A DNA stretch of 64,000 nucleotides from Verrucomicrobiales bacterium. GTDB lineage: Bacteria > Verrucomicrobiota > Verrucomicrobiia > Verrucomicrobiales > V1-33. Where the stretch lies: positions 58,728-122,727 of the forward strand of contig JAQGPJ010000038.1 in the NCBI GenBank assembly GCA_028293125.1. The letters run 5' to 3'. Each line of letters opens with the position of its first letter. Position 1 is the first letter of the stretch. Shown here piece by piece: positions 53,819-61,796 of the stretch. Below the pieces are notes generated by a model that worked only from the letters and a program-made list of their open reading frames with translations, did no database searches and had not been told where the DNA came from. Both the position numbers and the translations under genes were made by a program.

Positions 53819-54159
53819 ACTCCGAACCGTCAGCCGAAGTCCAAGCCCTTCTGGATGATGCCAGCGGCGATATCGCTGTGGGGGAAACCGCGGCCGCCGC
53901 TTTGAAGTACCGGCAGGCCACGGAGCTTGACCCGGCCTGCTTCGAGGCATGGCACTCGCTGGGTATGGCGCTGATGCGGTCCGGGGAGCTGAAGGCCGCG
54001 CTGGGACCGGCGTTGATGGCCACGGACCTGCGCCCCAATGATCTTCTCGCTTGGACGGCGCTTTCCCAGCTGTATGTGAAAATGGGCAACATCGCGGAGG
54101 CGGAGGCCGCCAAAGGCAATGCCCGCATTTTGTCACTGGGAGGACGGGTGGCAAGATAG
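53815..54159 (+). CDS. TPR protein coupled to nuoF
   Basis: 114 residues from a GTG that overlaps the nuoF stop (GTGA, 53815-53818), so it is translated by coupling. Contains about three TPR helices pairs: AAALKYRQATELDPACFEAW, HSLGMALMRSGELKAALGPA, LLAWTALSQLYVKMGNIAEA. No signal or membrane part. TPR proteins mediate protein contacts; a chaperone or assembly role for the NuoF product is a guess. Its last 27 bases overlap the 3' end of the convergent acpS gene. Confidence 0.82.
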   Translation: MNSEPSAEVQALLDDASGDIAVGETAAAALKYRQATELDPACFEAWHSLGMALMRSGELKAALGPALMATDLRPNDLLAWTALSQLYVKMGNIAEAEAAKGNARILSLGGRVAR

Positions 54160-54663
54160 CCGCTCTCCTTCCTCCTTCCCGGTGCCAGGGGGTGCTTCAA
54201 ACGAGGGCCTTCCCGCGGTATTCGGTGCTGACGGCGCGCAGTTCGGACCGGAGGTCTTTTCGCGTGAAATCAGCACCATGGCGGCGGCGGCCTCCTCCGT
54301 GTGGCTGAGACTCACCTGAATGGCCACCACTCCCTGACCCGCCGCCGTGGCCGCCGCCGAGCCATGCAGCCGGATGGATGGGGCACCGGTGACGGCACGG
54401 ATGACTTCGATCTCCTTGAACGCCGCGGATTCCCCGATGCCCGTGCCCAGCGCCTTGGCCACCGCCTCCTTAGCGGCGAAACGGGCGGCGAAATGCGGTG
54501 CCGGAACGCGTTGGCTTTGACAGTAGGCCGTCTCCGCCTCGGTGAAAATCCGGCGCAGAAAACGGCTTCCCCCGCGTCCCATGGCCGCCGCCAGCCTGGG
54601 CACATCCACTAAATCGATACCGGGTGACATCTGAGGGAAAGGGTTTCCGGGGGTGAAATCCAT
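54133..54663 (-). CDS. acpS: Holo-[acyl-carrier-protein] synthase
   Basis: 176 residues. AcpS puts 4'-phosphopantetheine from CoA on acyl carrier protein, needed for fatty acid synthesis. Seen: GIDLVDVPRL (metal Asp), FLRRIFTEAETAYC, HFAARFAAKEAVAKALGTG (metal Glu and catalytic Lys) and VSLSHTEEAAAAMVL, all in order. The core ends near residue 130, but about 45 residues follow (SREKTSGPNCAPSAP...), more than the family usually has; they run into the 3' end of the TPR gene. The ATG at 54663 or one at 54630 (MSPGIDLVDV) could start it. Confidence 0.9.
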   Translation of the reverse strand: MDFTPGNPFPQMSPGIDLVDVPRLAAAMGRGGSRFLRRIFTEAETAYCQSQRVPAPHFAARFAAKEAVAKALGTGIGESAAFKEIEVIRAVTGAPSIRLHGSAAATAAGQGVVAIQVSLSHTEEAAAAMVLISREKTSGPNCAPSAPNTAGRPSFEAPPGTGKEEGERLSCHPSSQ

Positions 54664-54978
54664 GCTGGGTTGTTCTGTTATTAAAGTCAATCATCGGCTG
54701 GTCAGCCCGCTGGACGCCGGAATGCCGGCACGGCTTACGGCCTTTTGTGCCTGCTTAAACAGGATTTACAAAAAGGGATTGCATACCCTCATGATTTTTT
54801 GAATGCCGTTTGCGAAGAAAGTTGCGGGCTTGAGATTATCCGCAAATCCGCCGATGGAAATGGCACAGCCCCCCGGCATTGTTGTTCGCTTAAAAACGGA
54901 TTCAACCAAGGCGGATTCATCGGAAATGGCTGTCTTTCCATGTTTGTCAGGGTCCGTCCCGCCGCGCCATCCTTTTCC

Positions 54979-55545
54979 ATGCATCCCTCCCAGTGTTTCA
55001 AGTTCTGCCCCTCCTGCGGCACCGCTCTTCCCGATGACCGGCAGCGTCAGCCTCTCTGCTGTCCGGCCTGCGGGCTCGTGTATTACTTCAACACCACGTG
55101 CGCCACCGCCGCCATCGTGGTCCGCCCCGACGGCATGGCGCTTTTTATCCGGCGCGCCAAAGAGCCCCGCAAAGGCGCACTGGGACTGCCGGGAGGCTTT
55201 ATCGACGAGGGGGAAACCGCAGAGGACGGAGTGCGGCGGGAATTTACAGAGGAGGTGGGATTTGCTCCCGTGGATATCGATTTCCTTTGCTCCCATCCCA
55301 ACACCTACGACTATAAGGGCATCACCTACCCGGTGCTGGATTTCTTCTTTGTGGCCCGGGCCACCGGCGACCAGCAGGCACAGGCTCTGGACGCGGTGGA
55401 CAGCGTTCATTGGCTGGATCCGATGACGGTGGGTCTGGAGGAGATCGCGTTTCCGTCCATGAAATACGCTCTCACGCAGTACCGTGAGCGGCGCAATCCT
55501 GGGCGGCCCGGTTTTCTCTTGCCCGGTCCGCCGATGCACGGTTGA
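54979..55545 (+). CDS. NUDIX hydrolase with zinc ribbon
   Basis: 188 residues. A zinc ribbon opens it (FKFCPSCGTAL ... CCPACGLVYYF), like the ribbon before the catalytic domain in NudC-type and related proteins. The NUDIX box is complete: GFIDEGETAEDGVRREFTEEVGF, positions 61-83 of the chain, fitting Gx5Ex7REUxEExGU. It hydrolyses a nucleoside diphosphate linked to another group; the substrate is not clear. The ATG at 54979 begins MHPSQCFKFC; one at 54940 is an alternative. The lpxI gene starts 11 bases after its stop. Confidence 0.88.
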   Translation: MHPSQCFKFCPSCGTALPDDRQRQPLCCPACGLVYYFNTTCATAAIVVRPDGMALFIRRAKEPRKGALGLPGGFIDEGETAEDGVRREFTEEVGFAPVDIDFLCSHPNTYDYKGITYPVLDFFFVARATGDQQAQALDAVDSVHWLDPMTVGLEEIAFPSMKYALTQYRERRNPGRPGFLLPGPPMHG

Positions 55546-55556
55546 AGAGGACGCAC

Positions 55557-56375
55557 ATGCAGACTGACACCGTGCCGGACACTCTGGGGATCATTGCGGG
55601 CAGCGGCGCGTATCCCGCCACCATGGCCGCCGCAGCCCGCCGCGCGGGAGTGATGCGGATCGTGATCGCGGCCTTTGTGAATGAAACCAGTCCCGCACTG
55701 GAAACCACCGCCGATGACTGGGAGTGGCTGAAGGTGGGTCAGCTGGGCCGCCTGAGCAAATTTCTGAGCCGGAACGGGGTGAAAAGCGCCGTCATGTGCG
55801 GTCAGATCGCGCCGAAGAACCTTTTTGCCCTCAGCCCTGATTTCCGCCTGCTGCTGATGCTGGCCAAACTGAGGGAGCGGAACGCGGAGTCGCTTTTCGG
55901 AGGCATCGCCGATGAGTTGGGGAAGGACGGCATCACCCTGCTGCCGGCCACCACTTTTCTGGAGGATCATATACCCGCCGCCGGCCTGGTCTGCGGCCCG
56001 GCGAGAAAGGCCAGGGATCTGGCGGATGCGGATTTCGGCCTGAAAATCGCCAAGGAGACCAGCCGTCTGGACATCGGCCAGACGGTGGTGGTGCGCCGCG
56101 GCACAGTGCTGGCGGTGGAGGCCTTCGAGGGCACCAACGAGTGCATCAAACGCGGCGGAGCCCTCGGCCATGGCAAGGCCACCGTGGTCAAGGTCAGCAA
56201 GCCGGGACAGGATTTCCGCTTCGATGTGCCGGTAGTGGGACCCCAGACCATTGAGACTGCGGCCCGGGCCGGAGTGCGCATTGTCGCCGTGGAGGCCGGG
56301 CGCACCCTGCTGCTGGAGCGGGAGGAGACTGCCCGGCTTTGCGGGGAGTTCGGGGTGAGCCTGATCGCGCTATGA
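55557..56375 (+). CDS. lpxI: UDP-2,3-diacylglucosamine diphosphatase LpxI
   Basis: 272 residues, DUF1009/LpxI. Makes lipid X from UDP-2,3-diacylglucosamine in lipid A synthesis in place of LpxH. Conserved blocks: TLGIIAGSGAYPATMAAAAR, SAVMCGQIAPKNLF, FGLKIAKETSRLDIGQTVVV, VLAVEAFEGTNECIKRGG and DVPVVGPQTIETAARAGVRI. A Shine-Dalgarno GAAGAGG stands six bases before the ATG at 55557; a TTG at 55542 is less likely. Presence supports a Gram-negative outer membrane. Probably co-transcribed with the NUDIX gene. Confidence 0.93.
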   Translation: MQTDTVPDTLGIIAGSGAYPATMAAAARRAGVMRIVIAAFVNETSPALETTADDWEWLKVGQLGRLSKFLSRNGVKSAVMCGQIAPKNLFALSPDFRLLLMLAKLRERNAESLFGGIADELGKDGITLLPATTFLEDHIPAAGLVCGPARKARDLADADFGLKIAKETSRLDIGQTVVVRRGTVLAVEAFEGTNECIKRGGALGHGKATVVKVSKPGQDFRFDVPVVGPQTIETAARAGVRIVAVEAGRTLLLEREETARLCGEFGVSLIAL

Positions 56376-56620
56376 CCGCATGCAGATTTGAAATTTGAAA
56401 TTTCAAGCAGTTGCGCCCAAATCCCAAATTTCAAATCCTGGCCCCCTCCCCTGGCCCTCAGGATGCCGGTTTGGCTGTGGCAGTGTGACAGGGGTCGGCC
56501 TAAGCCATGTCCCTCTCTTTTTCCGGACGGCGGGCGGGCGCGGCATTCACGCCCGGGTCCGGTTTCGCCGTGCGTATGCCGGCCCACATGCCTGCGCTGA
56601 AGGCAGCGGACAGCCCGGCC

Positions 56621-56952
56621 GCGCCCCCCATGGATCCCCATTGTGAGAAGCTGCTGACTGCGGAGGTGAAAATCGCCGCCGAGGGGGCACCTTCCAGAAG
56701 GGCATCATGGAGCTGGGCACCCTGACTCCCTTCACCTGCCCGGAGTGCCACGGGGCGCTGGTGCGGATTCTGGACGGGCCCACTCTGCGCTTCCGGTGCC
56801 ACACCGGGCATGCCTACACCGACAGTGCCCTGCTGGAGGGGGTTATGGAGTGTGCCGGGGAAATGCTGTGGCAGGTTACCCGCACCCTTGAGGAGAGCGT
56901 GATGCCGCTCAACAACATAGGCACTTATCTGAAGGAGGCCGGGGACATGGGC
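56621..56952 (+). pseudogene. Fragment of a CheB-like protein (C-terminal zinc part)
   Basis: The frame from 56707 reads MELGTLTPFTCPECHGALVR, LRFRCHTGHAYTDSALL and TRTLEESVMPLNNIGTYL, which matches the C-terminal zinc-knuckle tail of CheB-type methylesterase proteins. Just upstream, in another frame, CEKLLTAEVKIAAEG fits the stretch before it; joining at about 56690 (with FQKGIMEL) needs a one-base shift. The catalytic methylesterase domain that should precede is absent, and the sense ends near 56952. A gene fragment, probably dead. Confidence 0.7.
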
Positions 56953-56971
56953 CGGTCGGATGACGTTGCCG

Positions 56972-57154
56972 TCAGTCACTTTGCCCAATGGCGGAACGGA
57001 TTGCCTCGACAGAAACGCCGTGATCCTTGACCAGCTGCCGGAGGCGCTCCTCAGTCACTCCAAGCTCTTTGGTCCAGTAACGGACCTCATAATCCTCATT
57101 CACATTGATGCGGCTGCGGTCCTGCGGGCCGCGATCCTTGGGGTTGTCGCTCAT
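56972..57154 (-). CDS. DUF3606 small protein
   Basis: 60 residues. Matches DUF3606 along its length: MSDNPKDRGPQDRSRINVNE, DYEVRYWTKELGVTEERL, RQLVKDHGVSVEAIRSAIG. Function unknown; members are small, soluble and often found near stress genes. The open frame continues upstream to 57565 but that part has no sense. AAAAAGGAC stands directly before the ATG. It is convergent with the CheB fragment. Confidence 0.85.
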   Translation of the reverse strand: MSDNPKDRGPQDRSRINVNEDYEVRYWTKELGVTEERLRQLVKDHGVSVEAIRSAIGQSD

Positions 57155-57360
57155 GTCCTTTTTACGAGTTAATCTTCCACTTTGGACGCATAAAGCTTGT
57201 TCCCGGTGTGGTGGCACTGATACCACCTCACAAACACTCCTTTCCCCCCCAGCCCCCGGCAACCGGGCCATCCGCAGATGGAGGCAAATCCCAAGGACGG
57301 AGCGAACCACTCTGACACGGCCCCGGCCCGCAGGCTTTCCGTCTGCCGGACGGCGGGGAT

Positions 57361-57642
57361 TCACCCGCCGGCTCTCCCCGGCGTGCCGGAGAACGGTTTC
57401 CGCAAAGGCTCCGGAGCGCGGGGAAAGGGAGGCCCATCCTCCGGTTCCTGCGGCGGCGCGCCGAGGATGCTGTCCAGTATGCGGTTGAGTTCCGAGAGAG
57501 CGGAGGGGGAGGGCCTGCGCCGGTTGTTCTCCCATGAAGCCAAAGTGCCGGGGCGCACCCCCCACTCCACGGAGGCTTCAGTCTGGTTCAGCTTCAGCTC
57601 CTGTCTGGCTTGCCTGATTCGGGACGGAAGATCATGGTCCAT
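57361..57642 (-). CDS. XRE-type helix-turn-helix regulator
   Basis: 93 residues. A Cro/C1 helix-turn-helix takes up residues 6-60 (SRIRQARQELKLNQTEASVE, WGVRPGTLASWENNRRRPSP), followed by a short proline-rich tail (GAPPQEPEDGPPFPRAPEP). The start MDHDLPSRIR at 57642 was chosen; an ORF start at 57774 adds 44 residues with no helix-turn-helix content. The target is unknown; the nearest genes are DUF3606 and a small unknown gene. No partner toxin is evident. Confidence 0.8.
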   Translation of the reverse strand: MDHDLPSRIRQARQELKLNQTEASVEWGVRPGTLASWENNRRRPSPSALSELNRILDSILGAPPQEPEDGPPFPRAPEPLRKPFSGTPGRAGG

Positions 57643-57947
57643 AGCGGGGCTTGAGAAGTTAGGATTCAAGGGTGGAACCCGCTCAGGAATCCGGACGGTT
57701 TCCAAGGGAACCAGCGGGAAATCCGCCGGTCCTCCCTGACCGGAACTATAGCACCGGTTAAGAAATCCGCGCAAATCTTTTTAACTGCTTTTCAATATGT
57801 CTGGGAAATCTGTGGTGCTTGGAGAGGGGATCAGAGATTGAACTATGCGGGCGCGGACCCATTTCATTAATTTTTTAACCTGAAACCTGAAAAAGCTTTA
57901 CAGGATCGGAGACGTCTCGCAGGATCGCGGCACCATCCGCAGCCGCC
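57643..57947. other. Intergenic region between the XRE gene and a small gene
   Basis: About 305 bases; AT-richer in the middle (57765-57880, with runs of T and A), likely holding divergent promoters. I see no gene and no clear operator. Confidence 0.4.
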
Positions 57948-58217
57948 ATGCCTCTCCTTCTGAAAAAGCTTCTCCATCTGCTCAACCCGGAAAGCCCGGC
58001 AAACAGGGACAGGACCGAAAAGGCGCAAAGGGTGCTGCTTTCCGAACTCAGCCGGCAGCGGACCGACGGAGCCCCGGTTTCCCACCGCAGGCTTGAAAGC
58101 CTGATGCTGGCCTCCGCCACGGGACGGCGCGAGACGGTGCGCCTGCTGCGCGCCATCGGAGCCCGCCCCTCCAGACGCCATGGGGCGGCGGTGTGGACTC
58201 TGAAGGGAAAACCCTGA
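57948..58217 (+). CDS. Small unknown basic protein
   Basis: 89 residues with normal codon use for this genome. Basic and helical: LLLKKLLHLLNPESPANRD, EKAQRVLLSELSRQRTDG, and a C-terminal ASATGRRETVRLLRAIGARPSRR. No family recognised. The opposite-strand frame over the same bases has no better sense. Unknown function. Confidence 0.5.
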   Translation: MPLLLKKLLHLLNPESPANRDRTEKAQRVLLSELSRQRTDGAPVSHRRLESLMLASATGRRETVRLLRAIGARPSRRHGAAVWTLKGKP

Positions 58218-58275
58218 AGCGGACATCCGCCCTCAATCAGGCATGCCCGGTGAGGGCAATTCCAGCGCTTTGTCC

Positions 58276-58539
58276 TCAGTTCATTCGGTTCAGCCGGGCG
58301 CGGCACCGCTGAATCTCCTCCTTGGAGAACCTCAGCCTGAATTCCCGCATGACCCTGGCCTCCAGAAGACCGGTAAGCGGAGCCTGATCCCCTTGGGGGA
58401 AACACTCCTGAAAGCGCCTCAGGGCGTCAAGCTCCTCCATGAACTGCTTATGGAAGGGGGCCGCGGAACCGGCGCGCGCGAGTTCATCCCACAGGAAGGC
58501 CATCATGCGGAGGCTGGCGGTCAGGGCTTTATTCATCAT
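58276..58539 (-). CDS. Small unknown helical protein
   Basis: 87 residues, mostly helical: NKALTASLRMMAFLWDELAR, HKQFMEELDALRRFQECFPQ and FSKEEIQRCRARLNRMN. Soluble, no signal. Codon use fits the genome. No family recognised; the gene is convergent with the 89-residue gene and sits before the sigma cassette's end. Confidence 0.6.
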   Translation of the reverse strand: MMNKALTASLRMMAFLWDELARAGSAAPFHKQFMEELDALRRFQECFPQGDQAPLTGLLEARVMREFRLRFSKEEIQRCRARLNRMN

Positions 58540-58764
58540 GCTGCGGGGGGCGGTGCATTCTGTTAAGCGGGTGCGGCTGTCAAAAAATGAGATTCCCGTC
58601 GGGCCGCCGGGCTGGATAAAAAGCCGGATAACGGGGGATGATGGAGCCAGCCGGTTTCACTCTCCGGCGCGGCGTGCGGGAACCGGCGCGCAGGTGTTTG
58701 CCGGCCGGCAAGGAGGATGAGGAGAGAAATTACTGTTTTCATGGCGGGGCGCGGGAAGCCGGTT

Positions 58765-59430
58765 TCAATCCGCGGGTATGGGCGCAATCGGTCCTGCTCC
58801 GCGTTTTTTCGGGAGCTGTCCAAGCGCGCGGTCCAGTTCGGCCTCCGCTTCGATAGCCTTCCCCGCCTCCACGAGCGGCTTGAACCTCCCCTCCATGGCC
58901 TTGAGGATTTCCGAGGGATCATTTCCTCCAGCCGCCATTTGTTGCGCGGCCTCCCTGACCCGCTCAAGCTTGTCAGTGAGCCGCCTGCGGACCTCCTCGC
59001 GCAGTTGCGCGGCGCCGTCCTCCGTGATCCCGCGCAGCTTCGCCTGCTGTTCCGGAGTCAGCAGATTCCTGATGGCCACCAGCGCCCCGATGTGGAGGTG
59101 TTTCACCTCGCGTTCGACCTCCAGAACCTTGTCGAGCTGTGCGAGAACCTCCGCCTCATCCAGGCGTTCCTGTTTTACGAGTGCCGCCATGGCGGCGGTT
59201 TCCCGCTCCAGCTTTGCCCGCAACTCATCGGAGCGCGTCCGCGTCTTTTCCATCCGGGCGCGGAGAGCGTCCTGCTGTCCCTGCGTCAGCACGATGCGGT
59301 CACGCGCCATGAGCACCAGTTCCGGTGGATAAAACGCTCCCTCGAACGGATCGGCGGGCGTCCTGTTTTCGTCCGCTGCGGACAGCGGTGACAGCATGAT
59401 GACGAGAGCGAGGAGGGCCATGCGTTTCAT
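58765..59430 (-). CDS. Spy/CpxP-like periplasmic protein (third gene of a sigma cassette)
   Basis: 221 residues. Signal peptide MKRMALLALVIMLSPLSAAD, then a helical, heptad-rich body: RDRIVLTQGQQDALRARM, LAQLDKVLEVEREVKHLHIG and AIRNLLTPEQQAKLRGITED, with the LTPEQQ-type motif found in the Spy/CpxP (LTxxQ) group. Those proteins are periplasmic chaperones or stress sensors. It follows the anti-sigma gene by 34 bases, so it may be the sensor or target of the cassette. C-terminal part (RFKPLVEAGKAIEAEAELD) is longer than in Spy. Confidence 0.75.
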   Translation of the reverse strand: MKRMALLALVIMLSPLSAADENRTPADPFEGAFYPPELVLMARDRIVLTQGQQDALRARMEKTRTRSDELRAKLERETAAMAALVKQERLDEAEVLAQLDKVLEVEREVKHLHIGALVAIRNLLTPEQQAKLRGITEDGAAQLREEVRRRLTDKLERVREAAQQMAAGGNDPSEILKAMEGRFKPLVEAGKAIEAEAELDRALGQLPKKRGAGPIAPIPAD

Positions 59431-59464
59431 GGCGGGTTCAATAGGGGGTTGAATGACATGGGGT

Positions 59465-59920
59465 TCATTGTGGGAGACGGGGTTGCTCGAGCATTGAGGC
59501 CGTGGGCGACATCCATGCCGGCAAAGCCGGAGCCGGTTTCAAAGACAGCCGGGCGATGGCTTGCCGGGCCGAGGAAATCGTGACTTCGGCATCCGGGCGC
59601 GGGGGTGGGGAACCGCGGTCTCCGGGCGGCATTGTCAACAGGATCAAAGCGGCGCACGCGGCCGCGGCGGCCCACCGCCAAAGGTGGAAAGACCGCCCTG
59701 GGGCGGGTTGCGGGAGGGTGCCGGGTTTGAGGGGCTTGATCCCCATGCCCGTCGCCGCGCCCGCCGCCTCCTCCAGCGCCACCTCGAGATTCATGTAGTC
59801 AAGATACAGAACCCTCAGTCCGGCATCCGCATGGAGCGCCTCCCCGAGGGCTGTTGCCTCCTGCGCGGTGGTGGTGCCGGCCATGTGGCGCTGAATCAGG
59901 TCGTGCCAGTCTGTTTTCAT
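59465..59920 (-). CDS. Anti-sigma-like membrane protein
   Basis: 151 residues. N-terminal part MKTDWHDLIQRHMAGTTTA, with EATALGEALHADAGLRVLYL, resembles the N-domains of FecR-type and other anti-sigma proteins in this phylum. One membrane segment near 90-107 (WRWAAAAACAALILLTM) and a short periplasmic tail. Its ATG shares ATGA with the stop of the sigma gene (59917-59920), showing tight coupling. Predicted to hold the sigma factor; the LamG or FecR sensor usual in such proteins is missing. Confidence 0.75.
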   Translation of the reverse strand: MKTDWHDLIQRHMAGTTTAQEATALGEALHADAGLRVLYLDYMNLEVALEEAAGAATGMGIKPLKPGTLPQPAPGRSFHLWRWAAAAACAALILLTMPPGDRGSPPPRPDAEVTISSARQAIARLSLKPAPALPAWMSPTASMLEQPRLPQ

Positions 59921-60450
59921 GCGTGTTCCTCCCTCGCGAGCGCGCGCCTCACACATTCCAGCAGGGTCTGCCGGAGACGGTGCAGCAGTTTGTACAGCGC
60001 CATGGGCGTCTGTCCGCGCCGGGCGGCCAGTTCATCCATGCGGGCGCCTTTGGTGTAGGCCGCGAGCACCAGCAGGCGCCTTTCCTCCGGCAGCTTTTGC
60101 AGACAGGCATCCAACGCCCCGCGCTGCGCCTCGTGCCTCTGCTCCGCCGCCGCCCCCTCATCCGCCAGCCTGCCCAGGAGTTCATCATCGAACACATGGC
60201 GGTCGCGCGTCCTGTCCCGCAGATACGCCAGCGCCTGCAGGCGGGCCACGCCGAAGGCCCATTTCCGGAAATCCCGCGTGGCGTCGAACTCCCCGAACTT
60301 CCGCCACAGCACCACTGCGACCTCCTGCATCACCTCCGAGGCATCGGACAGTGCGGGAAGCAGCGCCCGCACGAAGGTGCGCAACGCCGTCTGATGCTCC
60401 GTGAAGAGGCGGAGAAATTGGTCGTGCTGCTGGTCGTTCAGGTCGGGCAT
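59917..60450 (-). CDS. ECF-type sigma factor (Verrucomicrobia/Planctomycetes group)
   Basis: 177 residues. Region 2: FLRLFTEHQTALRTFVRALL, DASEVMQEVAVVLWRKF and RKWAFGVARLQALAYLRD; region 4: CLQKLPEERRLLVLAAYT and GQTPMALYKLLHRLRQTLLE. This is the sigma group that typically pairs with a membrane anti-sigma protein in Planctomycetes and Verrucomicrobia. First gene of the three-gene cassette sigma, anti-sigma, Spy-like. Start MPDLNDQQHDQF at 60450. Confidence 0.9.
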   Translation of the reverse strand: MPDLNDQQHDQFLRLFTEHQTALRTFVRALLPALSDASEVMQEVAVVLWRKFGEFDATRDFRKWAFGVARLQALAYLRDRTRDRHVFDDELLGRLADEGAAAEQRHEAQRGALDACLQKLPEERRLLVLAAYTKGARMDELAARRGQTPMALYKLLHRLRQTLLECVRRALAREEHA

Positions 60451-60588
60451 GCGATGGCTTCACATCATGTCTCCAAAAAGACGCGCCTTTTGCCGAAAAA
60501 TCTTTTGCCGGCCTCCTGCCGTGCGGTGGAATCTGTTTGGCTCAATTTATGATCGAAGTGCCCTTCTGAATTATTCCATTTTCCGGGA

Positions 60589-61499
60589 TTGGATCCTGAG
60601 AAGTCGCTCCGCGCCACCCTCCCGAAAATCACCCGCTTCACTCCGCCTTTGGCGGTGATCAGGTGGGGCTCCACGCTTGCGGAGGTGTTTCCCGCCCTGG
60701 CTCCGGGGATGCACGCGCAGTGGCGCGGCGCCACCCTTGAGCAGTTGACCTCCAACCGCGGCGGCGCGCCGGAGGACCTTGCGCCAGGCGGCATATGGGC
60801 CCAGGTGCAGGCCTTTGGCGGGATGCCCCGGGATGCCCGCCGGCTGCTTCTGGAAAGGCTCACGGCCACCGCCCCTAATTCGCCCCCCGGCACCCGGTAC
60901 GAATATTCAAACGCCGGTTTTTCCCTTGCCGGCCACATGCTTGAGGAGACCGCCGGCAAACCCTGGGAGGAGCTGATCACCGAACGGCTCTTCAAACCCC
61001 TTGGCATGACCTCCGCGGGCTTCGGGGTTCCGGCCACTCCGCGCAGCATCGACGCGCCATGGGGGCACCGGTTTGCAAACGGCTCGCCGTCCCCCGTCGA
61101 GTCGAGCGCCGCCGCCGACAACCCTCCGGCCATCGGCCCCTCGGCGACGGTCCACTGCAGCCTGCCCGACCTTGCGCGCTACGTGGCCTTCCATCTTGCC
61201 GGACACCGCTCCGGCACGGCGCTTCTGGACCGCGACGGGTTTCTGAAACTGCACACCCCCCATCCGGACAACGCGGACTACGCCCATGGCTGGAGCGCCC
61301 TGGACCGGCCCTGGGGCGGCGGCGGGAAGGTCCTCACCCACACCGGCTCCAACACGCTCTGGCTTACAACCGTATGGCTTGCCCCGGGGCGTGACTTCGG
61401 AGTCATCCCGCTCTGCAACATGGCGGGGTCCCCCCCAATCCCTCGGCCGCGGCGAACAATGAGGCGGTTTCAATGATGATCAGGGATTTCCTTGAATGA
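60589..61499 (+). pseudogene. Serine hydrolase (beta-lactamase-like), N-truncated and frameshifted
   Basis: The frame reads as the middle and end of a penicillin-binding/beta-lactamase-class-C-like hydrolase: GSTLAEVFPALAPGMHAQW, GTRYEYSNAGFSLAGHMLEE (the Tyr-x-Asn motif), WEELITERLFKPLGMTSAGF, GPSATVHCSLPDLARYV and LTHTGSNTLWLTTVWLAPG (the HxG motif). The catalytic SxxK motif and everything before it are absent, so it cannot be active. At the end, CNMAGSP moves to another frame at a C-run (61431-61437), where NPSAAANNEAVSMMIRDFLE gives the expected C-terminus up to 61499. Truncated at the 5' end next to the sigma cassette. Confidence 0.78.
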
Positions 61500-61613
61500 G
61501 CAGGGGCCGGAGCACGGCGGCGCGCCCCGGGACCGGTCCCTGCTTTCACGCGCATGATCCTCCGCAGTCCTGAGGAGCTGCTGAAGTCCAAAGCTCAATC
61601 CGACAGGCATTGG

Positions 61614-61637
61614 AAAAGGAGCCGCAGGGCTCCTTTT
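61614..61637 (+). terminator. Terminator-like hairpin after the broken hydrolase
   Basis: Stem AAAAGGAGCC / GGCTCCTTTT, loop GCAG, with a short T-run in the stem end; bidirectional in form. Confidence 0.6.
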
Positions 61638-61671
61638 CATTCCTCGGCACTGTCTCCGCCGCTTCTTCTGA

Positions 61672-61700
61672 AAACACAATAATGGGTTATTATTGTGTTT
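61672..61700. promoter_or_regulatory. 12-bp inverted repeat before the RCC1 gene
   Basis: AAACACAATAAT, loop GGGTT, ATTATTGTGTTT: a perfect AT-rich dyad 97 bases before the RCC1 gene start. No T-run follows, so an operator is as likely as a terminator. No known consensus recognised. Confidence 0.4.
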
Positions 61701-61796
61701 CCACACCAGCTTGTTAAAATTCGGTTGAAATTCAAAAATTGATGGTGGTGGAGCAGTGGACAGTCTATCTTAAAATTTTAATTTTTTTCCAGCCCC

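Noticed and set aside
52007..54154. 715-codon minus-strand open frame
   Set aside because: Antisense to nuoF and the TPR gene, both with clear motifs.
58563..58742. 59-codon minus-strand frame starting MKTVISLLILLAG
   Set aside because: Signal-like start just after the Spy-like gene, but the rest has no sense and no ribosome site; too weak to call.
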